Positions 24,501-34,258 of a DNA stretch of 64,000 bases are shown here, one piece after another; positions within the stretch are counted from its first letter, which is position 1; each line of letters opens with the position of its first letter. The position numbers were made by a program, and so were the translations under genes. Source of the DNA: Paracyclopina nana (Eukaryota; Arthropoda; Copepoda; Cyclopoida; Cyclopettidae); assembly GCA_019096065.1 (NCBI GenBank), contig JAGUCH010000005.1, positions 2,046,001-2,110,000 of the forward strand, read 5' to 3'. Under the pieces are notes generated by a model. The model had not been told where the DNA came from. It did not search any database and saw only the letters and a list, made by a program, of their open reading frames with translations.

Positions 24501-25357
24501 TTTGGGCAAATTGTCAAAGGCAATCAAGGAGCAGTCCGAGACGAATGATCCGGATTGTAGTGCCAATAACCTTTGCAAATCCAGCAGACACAACTCTGAC
24601 GAGGACGAGCAAGTGAATTTCTGCAGCCTCCAATTAGATCAGAGGCTGCTGCTATCTAGTAACAATACTGTTGCATCGAGTGGTGGCAAACTAAAACTCC
24701 CCTCTTCTCCTACTAATGCTGATTCTACTAAAAAATGCATGAACTGCAATGGAGGAGCCTCGTCCCCTTCAACAGCCTCGACGGCCTCGACAGGAAAGGT
24801 AAAACTGATGAAATGGCCCATCGTTTTTCACAGCCTTCCGGAACTCGGTTCCGCCATTTCGCAACTTTTGCATTTTTCTGCTACGTACTAACTAATTTAC
24901 ATCAGCATGAACGCGTACAGTGTGAGCAGGGTTAAAAAACTTGGAATTTGCAGATGTCGTACGAGGAGGATCCGAGGTCGATTTTGGCCTCGCATTATGA
25001 GCAGACGTACGAGGCGGTGGATCAGCAAATAGCCTCAGCTCAACAGCTTCTCGAGGAGCGAAAGTTGAGGTCGCAAATCTCGCCTGAAAGGCCTTATCCA
25101 CGAAGGCCTAAAAATAGGGTACACAATCCGCTTTTCACATACTTTACACAGCTAAGAAGCCCCGACTTCCTAAATTCATTTTTTGCTTCACTGTGCGCGT
25201 TTATGCTTATTTTTGACTATTTTTGAAATGAGCCTTTTCTTTGCAGAATTCCAACATTTTATCAGCTGTTTTGTGCTTGATAAAGGAATTGGATGCGCCC
25301 AGTTTGGAAGTGGCGGAGATGGCAATTCGTTGTAGAATGGAAGAACTGGATGATTGA
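11528..25357 (+). CDS. CFAP410: CFAP410 (C21orf2) homologue, LRR cilia protein
   Basis: Ciliary/basal-body leucine-rich-repeat protein. Eleven exons join in frame: 11528-11607, 12759-12824, 21643-21819, 21919-22114, 22412-22534, 22908-23039, 23262-23363, 23420-23614, 24421-24798, 24954-25118, 25247-25357, giving 574 aa. The N-terminus (MVRLTEEMIVARTRVSDM, then KKLNCWGAELTDVSVL) and the LRR cap (LWLEENPCC, LPQLQKLDN) match human CFAP410 closely. The last exon (NILSAVLCLIKELDAPSLE) matches its C-terminal helical domain. Human CFAP410 has 256 aa; here the middle (about aa 170-535) is a long Ser/Gln/Arg-rich, probably disordered insert in separate small exons. Intron 2 is 8.8 kb because of an LTR retrotransposon. 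A polyA signal lies at 25559. The family call is firm; the middle exons rest on clean splice sites and an unbroken frame. Confidence 0.9.
13285..13581 (+). repeat. 5' LTR
   Basis: 297 bp, starts TGTTGTATCATG and ends GGGACCAACCA. It matches the 3' LTR except for one base near 13373. Confidence 0.95.
13582..13598 (+). other. Primer-binding site
   Basis: TGGCGTCAG begins directly after the LTR. It would pair with a tRNA ending CTGACGCCA. That end fits a leucine tRNA in some species, but the tRNA identity is inference. Confidence 0.6.
13649..13792 (+). repeat. 72-bp tandem duplication in the retroelement leader
   Basis: Two imperfect copies (13649-13720 and 13721-13792) share GAAGG, GTGAGTGGAA and CCGCCACCCTTGGCAGCATCAC. 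The copies lie just 5' of, and overlap the beginning of, the open frame leading to the Gag-Pol ATG at 13804. Possible splice donors (AAG|GTTAGT near 13657) sit inside the repeat. Confidence 0.8.
13804..18531 (+). CDS. Gag-Pol polyprotein of the LTR retrotransposon
   Basis: Retrotransposon structural and replication polyprotein, 1575 aa in one frame from the first ATG (the frame is open further upstream without an ATG). In order: a charged, coiled-coil-rich Gag region; two CX2CX4HX4C zinc knuckles (about aa 446-480); an aspartic protease with DTGA (aa 625-628); reverse transcriptase with LVDD instead of the common YVDD (aa 919-922); RNase H with TTDAS, TDHKP and ADALSR; and integrase with an HHCC finger (ending CEMCQ) and the D, D, E residues. 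Gag and Pol are fused, with no frameshift between them. The ORF stops early in the integrase tail: the basic stretch typical of that tail continues in the next frame past the stop, consistent with one base lost in the A run near 18511-18515. Confidence 0.93.
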   Translation: MSQDSIKSAGEEEWHTADQNVFAALQRQVKALEEAKEEAEGPEDTLLPATNSDEDTFDTSAVRANLAMTEKEIPTDLQLAIGKLSEARGARALEDLTKQIHSLNGHKSWLSRHMNAGEKLCEALERQKDISVSEARELQKLKQKLVDQENSIMQILNNLPDETRVTQADKVKEMFERKDALELKALAITGRYEKANPTAISASNAPASEDRKIVKPDANLKPKTLKTGATAIELQVFLRTWKTYVQESEIQKKSIDAQHTYSLVLFDANLSAKISAKLSAESPLFIQDENVGTPWILSMERIVVNEFQLAFPLSKRRLECFRHKSTNSSELHGTSWAAFELKCKAAEFESMDIETVMKYLYMSSLANKALRKELIKADNLAGGKATMEELKSAGNMYDVNTATEEGYENPTVKKAGPTAYRKKKAMGSNAGAEAAGSSQKKKHGGCFECGSKEHLRPNCPKAPTCQFCKKKGHGADKCFKKKGKGEGGEKKPNGNPTKAIKKFTVKLPLSFDFSSTLECKNAIACNEAIRIMKKSKDRYSLPFIFQSRIKRMEEDDRGAGVIKMAKTKSRKKKEMQQKISKAVSGLRPSCLPNATRVTSSRPTPKAKLLFCPEVGSAFSTYCLPDTGATITVVDEKVAAEMGMPIYPNPETVRSVDGTEVKTSRTCEIAISRGMKVVVVTNAVVASLGDEEEVIVDWQTLEILGVVGLNINSTAIAATTMDMTLESLKLKYAEVFADKLDKTRFMKGEPMKIHLVDGDIKPMRISSTNAIPVHLKAAADKCIKDLEDADIVKKLKPGEMTDWTSRGFFVIKSDGKSVRLVTDFVQLNKYVKRPTHPFTSAFHLLKSIPAKAQWFVVGDCAQGYHQIKLEEKSSYLTTFLLPQGRFRYVRAPMGLTSSSDEWCCRSDMIMTGLNGKGVKLVDDVLIWGETEQEALHNLDVLLSNCKTYGVSLSPKKLHMGERVKFAGFMVSKNGVEPHDDNLKAIREYPRPANQSDVRSFLGLAQTLGSFLPDLAHMSASLRELTKAKVQFQWLPRHEEDFNQLKKILTGPLLVKHFDVNKTTVLTTDASRLYGIGYILTQYDPKDPDRSYLITCGSKVNSAAEKNYATIELELLGIVYGCEKSSHFLHGCPKFLVKTDHKPLLGIMNKDMAEITNSRLLRLRERLLPFNFDLVYLEGKLNFIADALSRHPINFSDDHPDAEETETLKNSKISVISALSVSAQEDPAFQEIHDAARADKEYQDLIEAIQEDLHHHKKKGVAIHALKLVPQNLWGQLSVQDGMVVIDGKRVFVPKEARPFILRTLHIAHPGQTKSLATARQFYYWSGMTKDIRQSVEECEMCQKYMASLPHDEEGENMVPTAPMQSIAMDLGHHEGADYLIVVDTFSGWPWIFKMVRYTSEEIIKKLTIIFATFGYPIVMRSDNAGCFTSHEMREFCKEHGIIATTSSPYHHESNGTAEASVKNMKRLVMKTKTLREMNAAVLEFRNLARADGKSPAKMFLGRHLRTKLPILHEMTKLEMPEPRAEKKQLPNEIIPDFKVGEKVRMQNALTKLWEEFGVILEVRHSGRSYVIKMMMA
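18696..19442 (+). CDS. Retroelement ORF2, single-pass membrane protein
   Basis: 248 aa, no family recognised. The N-terminal third is charged (EEAKKNEEKLAALIAK). One hydrophobic segment (WIFYGVAFCALMALLWIGL, about aa 106-124) is followed by a strongly basic stretch (RFRKWRKKASARKRAR). The C-terminal half is rich in Pro, Tyr and Ala. An internal in-frame ATG at 18843 would start MGSGQS, which fits the N-myristoylation pattern. The place downstream of pol is where envelope-like ORFs lie in some Gypsy elements, but I see no signal peptide, fusion peptide or cysteine-rich ectodomain. It could equally be an accessory or assembly protein. Confidence 0.75.
   Translation: MYTYTQWLGTLNTPTAEEAKKNEEKLAALIAKSIVKNCPPVNCTWSEVIMGSGQSTTNSADKAKTQVVDETSHTGIRLADIDIMVPQGSSEEDKSAAEATGRDVTHWIFYGVAFCALMALLWIGLRFRKWRKKASARKRARDSLLIMHSQAANVQPPVYPQQAPAPYGCPGYASPYVTPFASTMSIAPTPHPMVYQPFPGVVQSLPNMAYGASPLGSSPTVSHPDSPPLQEEEQRRRNRLFAISYNNI
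19445..19464 (+). promoter_or_regulatory. Probable 3' splice site for ORF3 mRNA
   Basis: A pyrimidine tract ending TTGCAG stands immediately before the ORF3 start codon. Donor candidates exist in the duplicated leader. Inference only. Confidence 0.5.
19467..20240 (+). CDS. Retroelement ORF3, coiled coil with C-terminal membrane anchor
   Basis: 257 aa, no family recognised. An acidic N-terminus leads into a coiled coil (about aa 40-95, from LNELDDVAKLKAELAKAKEE). Then comes a basic region and, near the C-terminus, a hydrophobic segment (YGIFVAAMVAIGVGMFIW, about aa 226-243), the layout of a tail-anchored protein. The ATG lies two bases after TTTTCTCTGTGTTGCAG, a strong 3' splice-site sequence, so expression from a spliced subgenomic RNA is likely. 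It overlaps nothing and ends about 240 bp before the 3' LTR. Confidence 0.75.
   Translation: MSEARGDRSPIDWDHPDWDPNAPVDERLIAPAPLDVASLNELDDVAKLKAELAKAKEEVYDAQYRITELEHNLAEANQEVRDLIWTKDVLRADLKHQYNGYRRMLDKIFDNIHKAMNSPGKKWKRTRIVPMTPLRVVVDAEGVRRISRPCYENAESAKHDGFSARAGKAYTRQGIMLEAELIGFGQLDKACKLDDGSEDEASVTKSEVIKILDLKRDELARDDRQKYGIFVAAMVAIGVGMFIWCTNGGEVALTTSP
20471..20478 (+). other. Polypurine tract
   Basis: GGGGGAGG directly before the 3' LTR, the usual plus-strand primer position. Confidence 0.85.
20479..20775 (+). repeat. 3' LTR
   Basis: 297 bp, same ends as the 5' LTR and one base different from it. Followed by the AGTTT target-site copy. Confidence 0.95.
21437..21532. repeat. (CA)48 microsatellite
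   Basis: Uninterrupted CA repeats over 96 bp in CFAP410 intron 2, between the 3' LTR and exon 3. On the minus strand it appears as a Cys-Val ORF, which is not a gene. Confidence 0.97.
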
Positions 25358-25558
25358 ATTAACATCGGCCAATGTAGAAGAAGACGAGAGGAGTTTGAGC
25401 TAATCAATGCTATTGTAGCTGCATTATACGCTATATACACACTACTACTAAATGTACCTAAAAACTACTGTACGAATACTGCATTACATAATGGAAGTGT
25501 ATACCGTACGTATTTTACGTACTTGACTACAATTTGAAAAAATCCCCTCTATTTTAGA

Positions 25559-25564
25559 AATAAA
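25559..25564 (+). terminator. CFAP410 polyadenylation signal
   Basis: AATAAA about 200 bases after the CFAP410 stop codon. Confidence 0.6.
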
Positions 25565-26843
25565 GCCCAGCTTCCAAAGACCCTCAAAAGTTGGTAGCTT
25601 CAATACTTAATAAGAAATCTAGCCTTAAGCTCATAGATTTTGTATTTTAAAAAGTATTCGTTTCTCACAGCAGATCTTTGGAAGAAGAAGACTGAATAGC
25701 AACTTATTTCTATCTTCTCCGGAAGGCATCAAAAAAGAATCATTAGGAATTCGTCATAAAAGTGCCAATTTTCGGTAGAAATCAATAATTTTAAGGCCTT
25801 GGAATGCATTTAGTAACATTGAAAAAAGAAATCGTCAAGTGTGAAAAGCATTTTGTCTGGACGTGAAAAATGTTCATTTACATTTCCTCAATGCGAACGC
25901 AAAAAGTACGATCCGGATCGTCGGTCATAGCGAGGATTGACGCGCTTGGTAATGCGTATTGTACGCAAATGTTTCCGAAAAACAACGTTTCATTACATCA
26001 TTGAACATTGCCAAAAATCTATAATTTAATCAAGGCCGTTCACATGCATAATAACTCAGTCGTTGACCTCACAGTGAGGAAAATGCATCAAAAAGGATCG
26101 CTTTTTTCGCTTCTCAGCTTTTGTGACAAGCAATTCACGTCAAATTATCATTGTACATTGACGAGACCTTTATAGTTATGGTAAATCTTTGTGAGTCCCT
26201 TTTTCAAATGTCACAGATACTCCGACATGAGCATGAAGAACCATTTGAAAAGAAGAACAATTGTGATTGAAAATAGAAATGAATTTTTACGTGGGCTGAA
26301 AATGAGGCTTACCTGTTGAATTCGCAGGGTTTTCGAGGCAGAGATTAATTTTTTTTTATCTTCTTTTGTCTTACACAAAACTCCAAATTCACAAAAGGCT
26401 TGAAGAGATTTCGCGCTAAAAAACCAGAACACTTAGTTGTTGTGTAATCACCCCGTAGTAGAACAAAAGTTAACGGAAAACGCCACTCAAAGGCATTTTT
26501 TGAAAAACAAAGGTATAGATGGAAACGCTGCAACTAAAACAACAACAAACAACATAAAGTTTGAAAATTCCAGCTGAATCCAGCAAAGCCATGGCTATAA
26601 CTTGCAAATTTTGCGTTCACCGCAACGCAACGCGTCCAGGACATCAATTTCAAATAATCCCGGAATTCAAGAAGAAAAATACATTTACCAGCGCTGCTGC
26701 TGCTGCTGTTGCTGTGGCAAAGTGGCTATAAAATAATTGGAAAAATCATCCATGCGTGTGTGAGGAACATAAGTAAGCCGAAAAACGACAAAATTCCTTC
26801 AGTGGTTGGCAGAATTCAAGGCAGAAAACAACTCTGGAAAAAG
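25565..26843. other. Spacer upstream of lectin exon 1A
   Basis: No coding region supported. It holds TATAAAATA at 26727-26735 and a TCAGTG initiator-like sequence at 26799-26804, either of which could start transcripts that include lectin exon 1A at 26844. Confidence 0.45.
26799..26804 (+). promoter_or_regulatory. Initiator-like TCAGT, exon 1A
   Basis: TCAGTG 45 bases before the exon 1A ATG, matching the arthropod initiator TCAKTY except at the last base. A separate TATAAAATA at 26727 may define an alternative start. Confidence 0.4.
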
Positions 26844-27114
26844 ATGAAATCTCTAACGATTTTACTGGTTGTTTTGGGGCTTGTTAGCATTGGCAATTGC
26901 CAGTTTTTCAACGCATTCCGCAACTTTTTTGGAGGCGGTGGCGGAGGCAGTGGCGGATTTGGCTTTTTTGGGGGTGGCTCCAGATTCAGGGATGATGGTA
27001 CTCAAAGTCCAGTGTCTTCAGGCAAGGATGAAATTTTCCCCACTGACTGTGGCAGGGATACTGGGACTGGCAGAGGAAAGTTGTGCTTCCCTGATGGCCA
27101 ACTTTGCGCAGAAC
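26844..27114 (+). CDS. C-type lectin, alternative first exon 1A
   Basis: Encodes a secreted N-terminus: signal peptide MKSLTILLVVLGLVSIGNC, a QFF start of the mature chain, a glycine-rich linker, then the module FPTDCGR...GKLCFPDGQLC. The exon ends GAAC|GTAAGT in phase 1. Joining to the lectin exon at 34823 completes an Arg codon and continues in frame. No stop or lectin domain of its own follows; read-through meets non-coding DNA. I infer it is one of four alternative first exons of the lectin gene. It could instead be the relic of a duplicated gene that lost its lectin domain. Confidence 0.75.
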
Positions 27115-29096
27115 GTAAGTGACTTTTTCCCATTTGGACAGATTTTTTTTGTTGAAGCTACAGAGAGAAAGTTCATCAGGCTGGTTGATAGATGGTGCAA
27201 TAATTTTTTTCAAAGTGTGAAACTTTGCGCAAAAATCTTGCAAAATTGAAAGTTGTGGCCAGATTGCATATGCTTTATTAATTGCATAAGAGTGGTGTAT
27301 GGCACTGTGTTTGAAATTCGAAAAGCAAGTTAAAAAACTGGTTTGACTAAAGCAACAGGCATAAAGCCGAGCCCTGAAAATGACTTGCAAAAGTGCATCA
27401 AGAACCACTATATCAACTCAAAAAAATCCTCCGTTATCCCAAATAATGGTTGCTTCAAGTAGAATGGTCAGACTTTTTTTCTTTGAACTTTGCTACAAAT
27501 TCCCGGAAGCCAAGTGGACAAATTTAGGCCTGGGTTCATCATCATCTTTCAAGCTTTATTAACAAAGAAAGTGACTCCGGAAAAGGTCAAAAGATTAGCA
27601 AGGTGTGACCAAATGGGATCATCATGCAATATAGGAAGGAAGATGGTATTTGCTGGAAGTATAACTACGCGACGACAAGGAAGTTAGTTGTACTTGTTGT
27701 ACTTTGTCAAATTTCGAGGAATTATCATGCTACATAACACAACTGTTTCTGAAGCGTTGTTGACTCAGTCGTATTAATTACACAACAGGGGGCGCTGCAA
27801 AAGCGGGAAGTTAGAGAGGGATATTTCAAAAGAGGGATTTTTTATGTTGACGCAGCTGTTTGTTTACTTACACGTTGACCAGTGTGCGCGGCGAGCGAAA
27901 AGTCGCCTATTTTTGGGTCTTATTTTATTACAGTAAAATTGCCTTAAGGCATCATCTTAGTCAATAACCTCTTTGCATTTTTGTCTAAAGAAAGATACGT
28001 TTTCATTGAACTAAGCTTGAAATAGTGGCCAAACAAGGGCCATAAAGGTCTATGCACATGTTTTGGCCATCGAGTGGCATTTTATTTGGCTTTAGAGGAT
28101 AGCTAATATAAGCGCAGATCGTACTTTCATCATCACAATAGATAGCAAAAAAGGAGCAGTGCCATTGTTTGCACCCAAATATGGGAATTTTTTGCTCAAA
28201 AATGACAGAGCATGGAAACCATCTTTGTTGTTGCTGTTGTGATCTCAATAGTTGTTTTTATAATTCGACCTTGTTGGTGATCTACATTTGCAATTCAAAA
28301 ATGCAGATGCAGCCAACCGATTTGGCTTGAAAAATAACGCGGAAGAAGAGCTCGCGTGTTGCCCCAAAGAAATTCAAGGTGAGCCATAAGTAGCCAAAGC
28401 TCAAAATTACTCATTATTTGAGCAACCGACAATTGGGCTGAGTCATAATTCTTCCTTGATTGACAATCGTGATTTGACGTAAAGCAGCCATGATAAAGGG
28501 ATCATGAACTTTTAAGATTTGTTCCGCAATTTGTCTTGTGCGTCACACATTTTGGGATCGTCTTCAATTTTGGGCCCCGGTCATCTGCTTCCCCACCTAA
28601 TTATCAAAAGCCATCCAGATTTATCTAGAGCAAAAACAAGAAACGACCTTGGATGACTTTGAACTCAGCTAACAGGGAAAAGTAGACAAAAGGTAGCCTG
28701 TAGACATTTTAATAAAGTGCTACAGTTGCAGTAAATCAAGATTTTCATATTAGCATTATTGTCTTGAGCTATCTGCGGCGAAAATCTCGCCATTTAGCAC
28801 AAGTCATTAATTTTTTTTAAGTTTCAAACTTCGCAAAAAGGCCCATGGCCATCCTTTTTTCCCGTATAATAACATAAAGAGCAGAGTAGAGAGCAATTAA
28901 GTTTTTACTTATCTGATTTCAAGGTAGTTATAATTTTGAATGTGTTTCGCCCGCGCCATCACTATAGATGAGACGGGCCTTCGCTCCGTTTGCGTAGCGT
29001 AGCTATAGCGTGCGTTGTTGCGTCAACTGTGTGACCGTAGTCGAAGGTTTTTTCTGCGTAATCCTACAAAGCTATCCCTAAAGCTAGGAGAGTCAA
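27115..29096. other. Spacer between lectin exons 1A and 1B
   Basis: AT-rich. No coding sequence or repeat that I can support. Confidence 0.4.
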
Positions 29097-29102
29097 TCAG
29101 TC
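29097..29102 (+). promoter_or_regulatory. Initiator-like TCAGTC, exon 1B
   Basis: TCAGTC, a full match to the arthropod initiator, 37 bases before the exon 1B ATG. No TATA at the expected distance. Confidence 0.5.
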
Positions 29103-29133
29103 GATCCTAAAATCTCGAACAGTTAACATCAAA

Positions 29134-29389
29134 ATGAGGCTGTTGTCCTTGTGTGGTCTTGTGGTCTTGATGGCCCTCTTTGGCACATCCAATGGACAAT
29201 TTTTCAAAGCCTTGGCCAATTTGTTCGCAAATCCCTTCAGAGCCTTCACTGGGCCCAGGTTCAAGGACGATGGTACCCAGAGGCCAGGCTCTACTGGCAG
29301 GGACGAACTTTTCCCCACTGACTGTGGCAGGGACCCTGACAAGGGCACTGGCAAGTTGTGCTTTCCTGACGGCCTTTTGTGCCAAAACA
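29134..29389 (+). CDS. C-type lectin, alternative first exon 1B
   Basis: Signal peptide MRLLSLCGLVVLMALFGTSNG, mature start QFFKALANLF, a short linker, then TGRDELFPTDCGR...GKLCFPDGLLCQN. Ends AACA|GTAAGT, phase 1, compatible with the lectin exon at 34823 (the joined codon is Arg). Of the four variants it has the shortest linker. It resembles 1A and 1D in QFF/QLF after the signal peptide, and 1C in the GRDELFP stretch. Confidence 0.78.
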
Positions 29390-30789
29390 GTAAGTTTAGT
29401 TACGTTTTTTGTATTGGCCAAAAGTGGACATTTTCACAGTTAGGAATAATAAAATTGCAATTAGCACTAGAATTCCGCATTGGAGCTAAAAATGTCTTCA
29501 TGTGTAGCTAAAATTCTAGCCATCTGTAATGGTGCTAATTTGGCTATTGTCGAAATTGGCCTTGTCAGTCCAATGATGATCGGAGGCTCACAAATTCCCA
29601 CCTCCTCTCGGTACATCGACTAAGCAGGAAACTCGGCTAATTTAACGACTTTTCAGAGTAACCAAAACTTTTTCCTAGGGTCAAGGAAATGGAAAAACTA
29701 TGGTTTTCCTCTAGGTCACGAAATTCACATAATTAGCCCTTTGCAGCTAATTTCCTCATTTTTTGCCTCAAAAGGCCTTTTAGCCTTCTTTAGTCAAATA
29801 TGAAGCATAAAAAACTACTATTTTAATATAATAGCGAATACGACAATCCGCTGAAAAGTTTTGTTACATAAAAGAATTTCATAGTGTGATGCAATATCTT
29901 GTTTTTTTCTCTCTTGGCAAGATCAATGTCCTAGAGTGACCTTAATTTTTGCCCTGCAGCCACTTCTAGCTTTTATGGTCAGTCAACTAATTATTCTGAA
30001 TGGGATGAAATTCAATTTTTAACGCGCGCACAAATCCGAAAAAATCCGAGCCTTTGGCTATTATTGGCCTTGCTGTGGAACATCTGACAACACTTTATTA
30101 ATTGAAACGAGTATGGCAAGGTCAATTGTGATTTGTTTGCTGCTCATTATTGATCAAGGCCAGAATCGGGTAGAATTTGCCAAAGTGGCCACATATTTCT
30201 TTACACTCTTCGTGATCTCATTTTTCTCCCTATCTCGGCCTTGCCAATAAAATCTGCCTCATTTTGGGTTTGTATGCAGGAAAAAGAGTTGTTGCCAACA
30301 TATCCTTGAAAAAAGCCATTACGAAGGGACACTTTTTCATGTGAAGATCGTGAAAACGAGCTCAAACTGTTGCTAACAATTAAGGATATGAAAAAGCCAA
30401 CAAGTGTTTGCTGTTGCAGCAATTCTACGAGTGGTTTTTAATTCGTGTGTAGTACTACGTCAATTCTGACAAATCATTCGATACGTATTTCAAAGTGCAG
30501 CAACAAAAACAACAATCAGTAAGCTTCAACGAAGGTCAGTTTTGTTTGAAAAAAAAGATACTCAAGTCACAAAACCTGAGTGGGTGTCGAACATGGAAAA
30601 AGTTATCTGCTGCAGCAGCAGCAGCAGGAGTATTGCACCCTGGGGTAAAGGGGCCACAAAAATATTCATTGCAATAATCCATGCTATGTACCTAAATGGA
30701 TTTTTTCAATTTTCAATGGCGCAAACATGTACTTTTTGATGCAAGTACCCCGAGGTGATTTTGTGGGTTTCTACCCACACGGAAGAAAC

Positions 30790-30795
30790 TCAGTT
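30790..30795 (+). promoter_or_regulatory. Initiator-like TCAGTT, exon 1C
   Basis: TCAGTT, a full match to the arthropod initiator, 31 bases before the exon 1C ATG. Confidence 0.45.
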
Positions 30796-30820
30796 TCTTT
30801 TCAACCTTTACTGTGCCAAG

Positions 30821-31157
30821 ATGGGTTTCAAAACATCCTCAGGAATTCTCTTCCTGATTGTTTTGCTCTTTTTCTCACACAACTGCCACGCTCAATTATT
30901 GAGTATGCTGGTGGATTTCCTCAACCCACTTTACAACGCGTTTAGTGATCCAAATTATTATAACCAATTTCAACCTGCTCCTTCTCGGCCGGGGCAATTT
31001 CCGGGGGCTCCCGGTCAATTCCCGCCGGGTTTCGACCCGGGAACCCCGAATCCCGTGGCCACCGGCCGCGATGAACTTTTCCCGGCCGATTGCGGACGAC
31101 ACATCCACGACGGAACCGGGAAATTGTGCTTTCCGGACGGGATTTTGTGCCAGAACC
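30821..31157 (+). CDS. C-type lectin, alternative first exon 1C
   Basis: Signal peptide (hydrophobic core GILFLIVLLFF, probable cleavage after HNCHA), then a long proline-rich linker (PSRPGQFPGAPGQFPPG) and the shared module GRDELFPADCGR...GKLCFPDGILCQN. Ends AACC|GTAAGT, phase 1, again giving Arg when joined to 34823. Its linker coding sequence is notably GC-rich compared with the other variants. Confidence 0.76.
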
Positions 31158-34100
31158 GTAAGTCATTCAATTTCTTGGAAAACGGCCTTGAAATGAAGGG
31201 TAGGAAAAAGTTGCATCAGCGGCCAAGGAAAAAAGGTTTGGTGCTACATGTTGTTGGTGGGTGTCAAAGCAAAATCATCACGAAATGACCCTGAAAACAC
31301 CACGCGAGCTTGCTTGGCACTGATCCATAATTGATAGCAAGGCAAGATTAGCTTGACGTTACCAAGTTTTTAGGGGCGCGTATATTTAAAATGAGAGCGT
31401 AGTTTGCAGCTAAGGTTGCGTGACTTTGCAGCGCAATTGTTCCGATAAAAGAAGAATTCTCGAAAAACAACTTTATATGTAATAAATAGCTTTTCCATTA
31501 AAACTTTCCTATTCGTCCAACTGATTGATTCAATGAAATTATTTTTCATTAAACGCATTCATACAAAATTAGATTTTTAATAGTTTTTACATTGAACTCC
31601 GACTTGCTTATTAAAATGTATGTTGATGCCTGGTTCACCTGCAAATATAAGTAAATGCAAAATTAATACATGGCTTTTCCTTCGAATGCAATTTTTTTAA
31701 TCAAGATTTCCGCATGATATAAATATTACAGATTTCTAATGTTTCACTGGGAATGATTTCAATCCTGAATATCAATCATAATGCAATAAATTGGAGAACC
31801 ATGCGAAAATCGGCTTATTTTATGTATTATCAACTTGAATTATTAGCATAGTTTTCTGATTATGTATGATCATTTACAAATTAGAGTTCATAATTGTTGT
31901 TTCGGATTGTTTCACGCTAATAAAGGTGAACAATAAAGCCTATCTGATCTATTAATTTGTGGCCCAAATTAAAAGCCCGAAGAACCGATGCATCTTATCT
32001 AGTAGATTCTTCAGTTGATGATACAACTTTATGTAACAAATTGCTGATGGGAAGTTGATGTTCTTCTAGGAAATGAATCAAACCAGATCGAGATTATGGA
32101 TCTGAGATAAAACGCATTAATAGCGGTTTTGTCCCGAATTATAGGCCTCAATTAGCACAGCTCAATCCATCACTAAAATGCCTGCTCTTATCATAAGACA
32201 CGAAACACCGCAATCTCCTTTTTTGTATTATACTATTGAATGACGAACTGTCTAAAAAATGAACTCGTTTCCGCTAGAATAAAGGGCAAATCTCGCGTTG
32301 CACACTGGGCCGCGAGTAAACATATCCCACTTGGCTGACATGGGTGGTGAATGATCGCTTATTGCTCACTGTGGCAACGGAGCGAAATATTATGTATTAG
32401 AGCGTGGTAGCCAAATAAAATAATAACAATAAGCGGGATCATCTCGTCTCAGGCGTCGAAGTATGCAGAAAAGGCCAAGGTCGTCCACTTTTGAGGAGCA
32501 TGGTCAAAACTCGCCGTAGCCGATCTAGTTGCCTTACTTTTCGGGTCGTTCTCAATTTCTAAAGCAAGCTAGGTTAAATTCGAGTTACGAAAAAACTGCT
32601 CGAAGAGCAGACTTGATTACCTTTCTTAGATTTGCAAAATACGATGCTTGACTCAATTTACGGCCTAAATTGAGCGCAACAGCTTAATACGGTTTTTCAC
32701 ATCTCATTCATCTTGTTACCGTATTTAGCAAGGCTCTATTCAATAAATGCGCAATTATTTCATCGAATTATTCACAAGCCAATTTATTGAGGAAGCTGAA
32801 AAAATTGCTGATAAAAAAGAGTCACTTCTCAACTTTGTTCACTTGCAACCTTTTCATACTTGGTCAGCTTTGATGTAACATTTAGGAATGGTCAAAAGCA
32901 GCAAAAAATATCGAGCATGAGCTACCAATCTTGCCATGCCAATCTGGATCAATTAGCCACGTGCTTGCTTGAACCAGTTAGAACATTGCACGATGTACTA
33001 GTTTATGAGTTCGGAAGTGTTATCCTAGTAACAGACACTTTTTTGGCGAACCGCAAATGAGCTGAGCATATTGTAATATTATTTTGGAGCGGTTCACTAA
33101 GTTGCCAATATCTTTCTCAACTGGGCATTCTTTTTCCTCAATCAGCTTCACAGTGGGCTTTGACAAATTTGCTGACATTTTGGCTTTTGGGGTAAACACG
33201 TGCATTTTGTTGCCCACACGCCCAAGGCAAACATTTAATTGCTGCTTCCTAGCTGATGCATAATTAGTGCACATATCTCTTTTTAAGAATATGTTCATGA
33301 TCAACTTTTGCTGAATTGCATATATAGTCATAAAAAACTAGTTTTACCCGGTTCCACGTCCGAACTTGTTATGATAACCCAAGCATCTGCTCAGCCAAAA
33401 GATATGCAATTTTAGGAATTCGCTAATTTTTGCCGGGTTCTCCCGCATATAATTATGAATGATAATATGGCATAGCATTGGAGTGAAATACTTGAAAACT
33501 TAAGAATCAGAGGAAAAATCTGAATGAATTATGGCAATAATTATTCACAGATGAACCAGTTCTCTGATGTCTTATTTGGTGGGATCAAATGTGTTCATGC
33601 TCTTCGAGTAGGATGTGGAAAGAACCGCTAAAAATCAACATCACCCCCTTAGGGGGCCACCAAACTTTGTGTACTGTCCAAAAAAACCAGACTGATTTTT
33701 TTCTCTTCCGGGTCTCTTTCTGTAGTGGTAGCTCCGAAATAAGGTGGAAAAGCTGTAGCAGCTAGCAGAGTTGTTTTGAAGTGAGCCCATTAAAAACGGT
33801 CACTATTTAGTTTGGTGGACGACGATTTTGGAATGACATAAATCTTGCTTGCTGCCAGCAGCCCAAATGTCCTTAATTGAGCTAGCAAGAAAACCTACGC
33901 TATAACTAGATACATGCGTGCTTCTACATACCTTATTAAATTGCACGCATTTCATCTAGTCTAGCCTAGCTTTGAAAAAAAATGCCGTTGCCAACTGGTT
34001 CTTTATTCAGTTCATGAGTGATAAAAGAGCTCATTTCCTTGTGGAATTTTTTTGAAGCTCAGCATGAAATTTTAAAAAAAGATAAGAAATTCCTGTTAAT

Positions 34101-34258
34101 TTCAATGAGTAATACATAGGTTGCGCCATGACGCAAGGTGTAGAGTACGCTCGTACGAACGCCGATCTACCAAAAAGTCAATGATCTCGTTTAAGGCGCG
34201 AAATATGCGCCCGCCCTTAAAATACTACTACACATTTGGTGTTGCCTCAAGAGCAACT
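31158..34258. other. Spacer between lectin exons 1C and 1D
   Basis: AT-rich, no gene seen. One copy of the dispersed motif (AGGTTGCGTGACT) at 31413-31425. I searched for another signal peptide plus LCFPDG exon and found none. Confidence 0.4.

Noticed and set aside
26727..26735. TATA box as the single promoter of lectin exon 1A
   Set aside because: TATAAAATA is well formed but 72 bases from the initiator-like TCAGTG, so the two do not form one core promoter; left as an alternative only.
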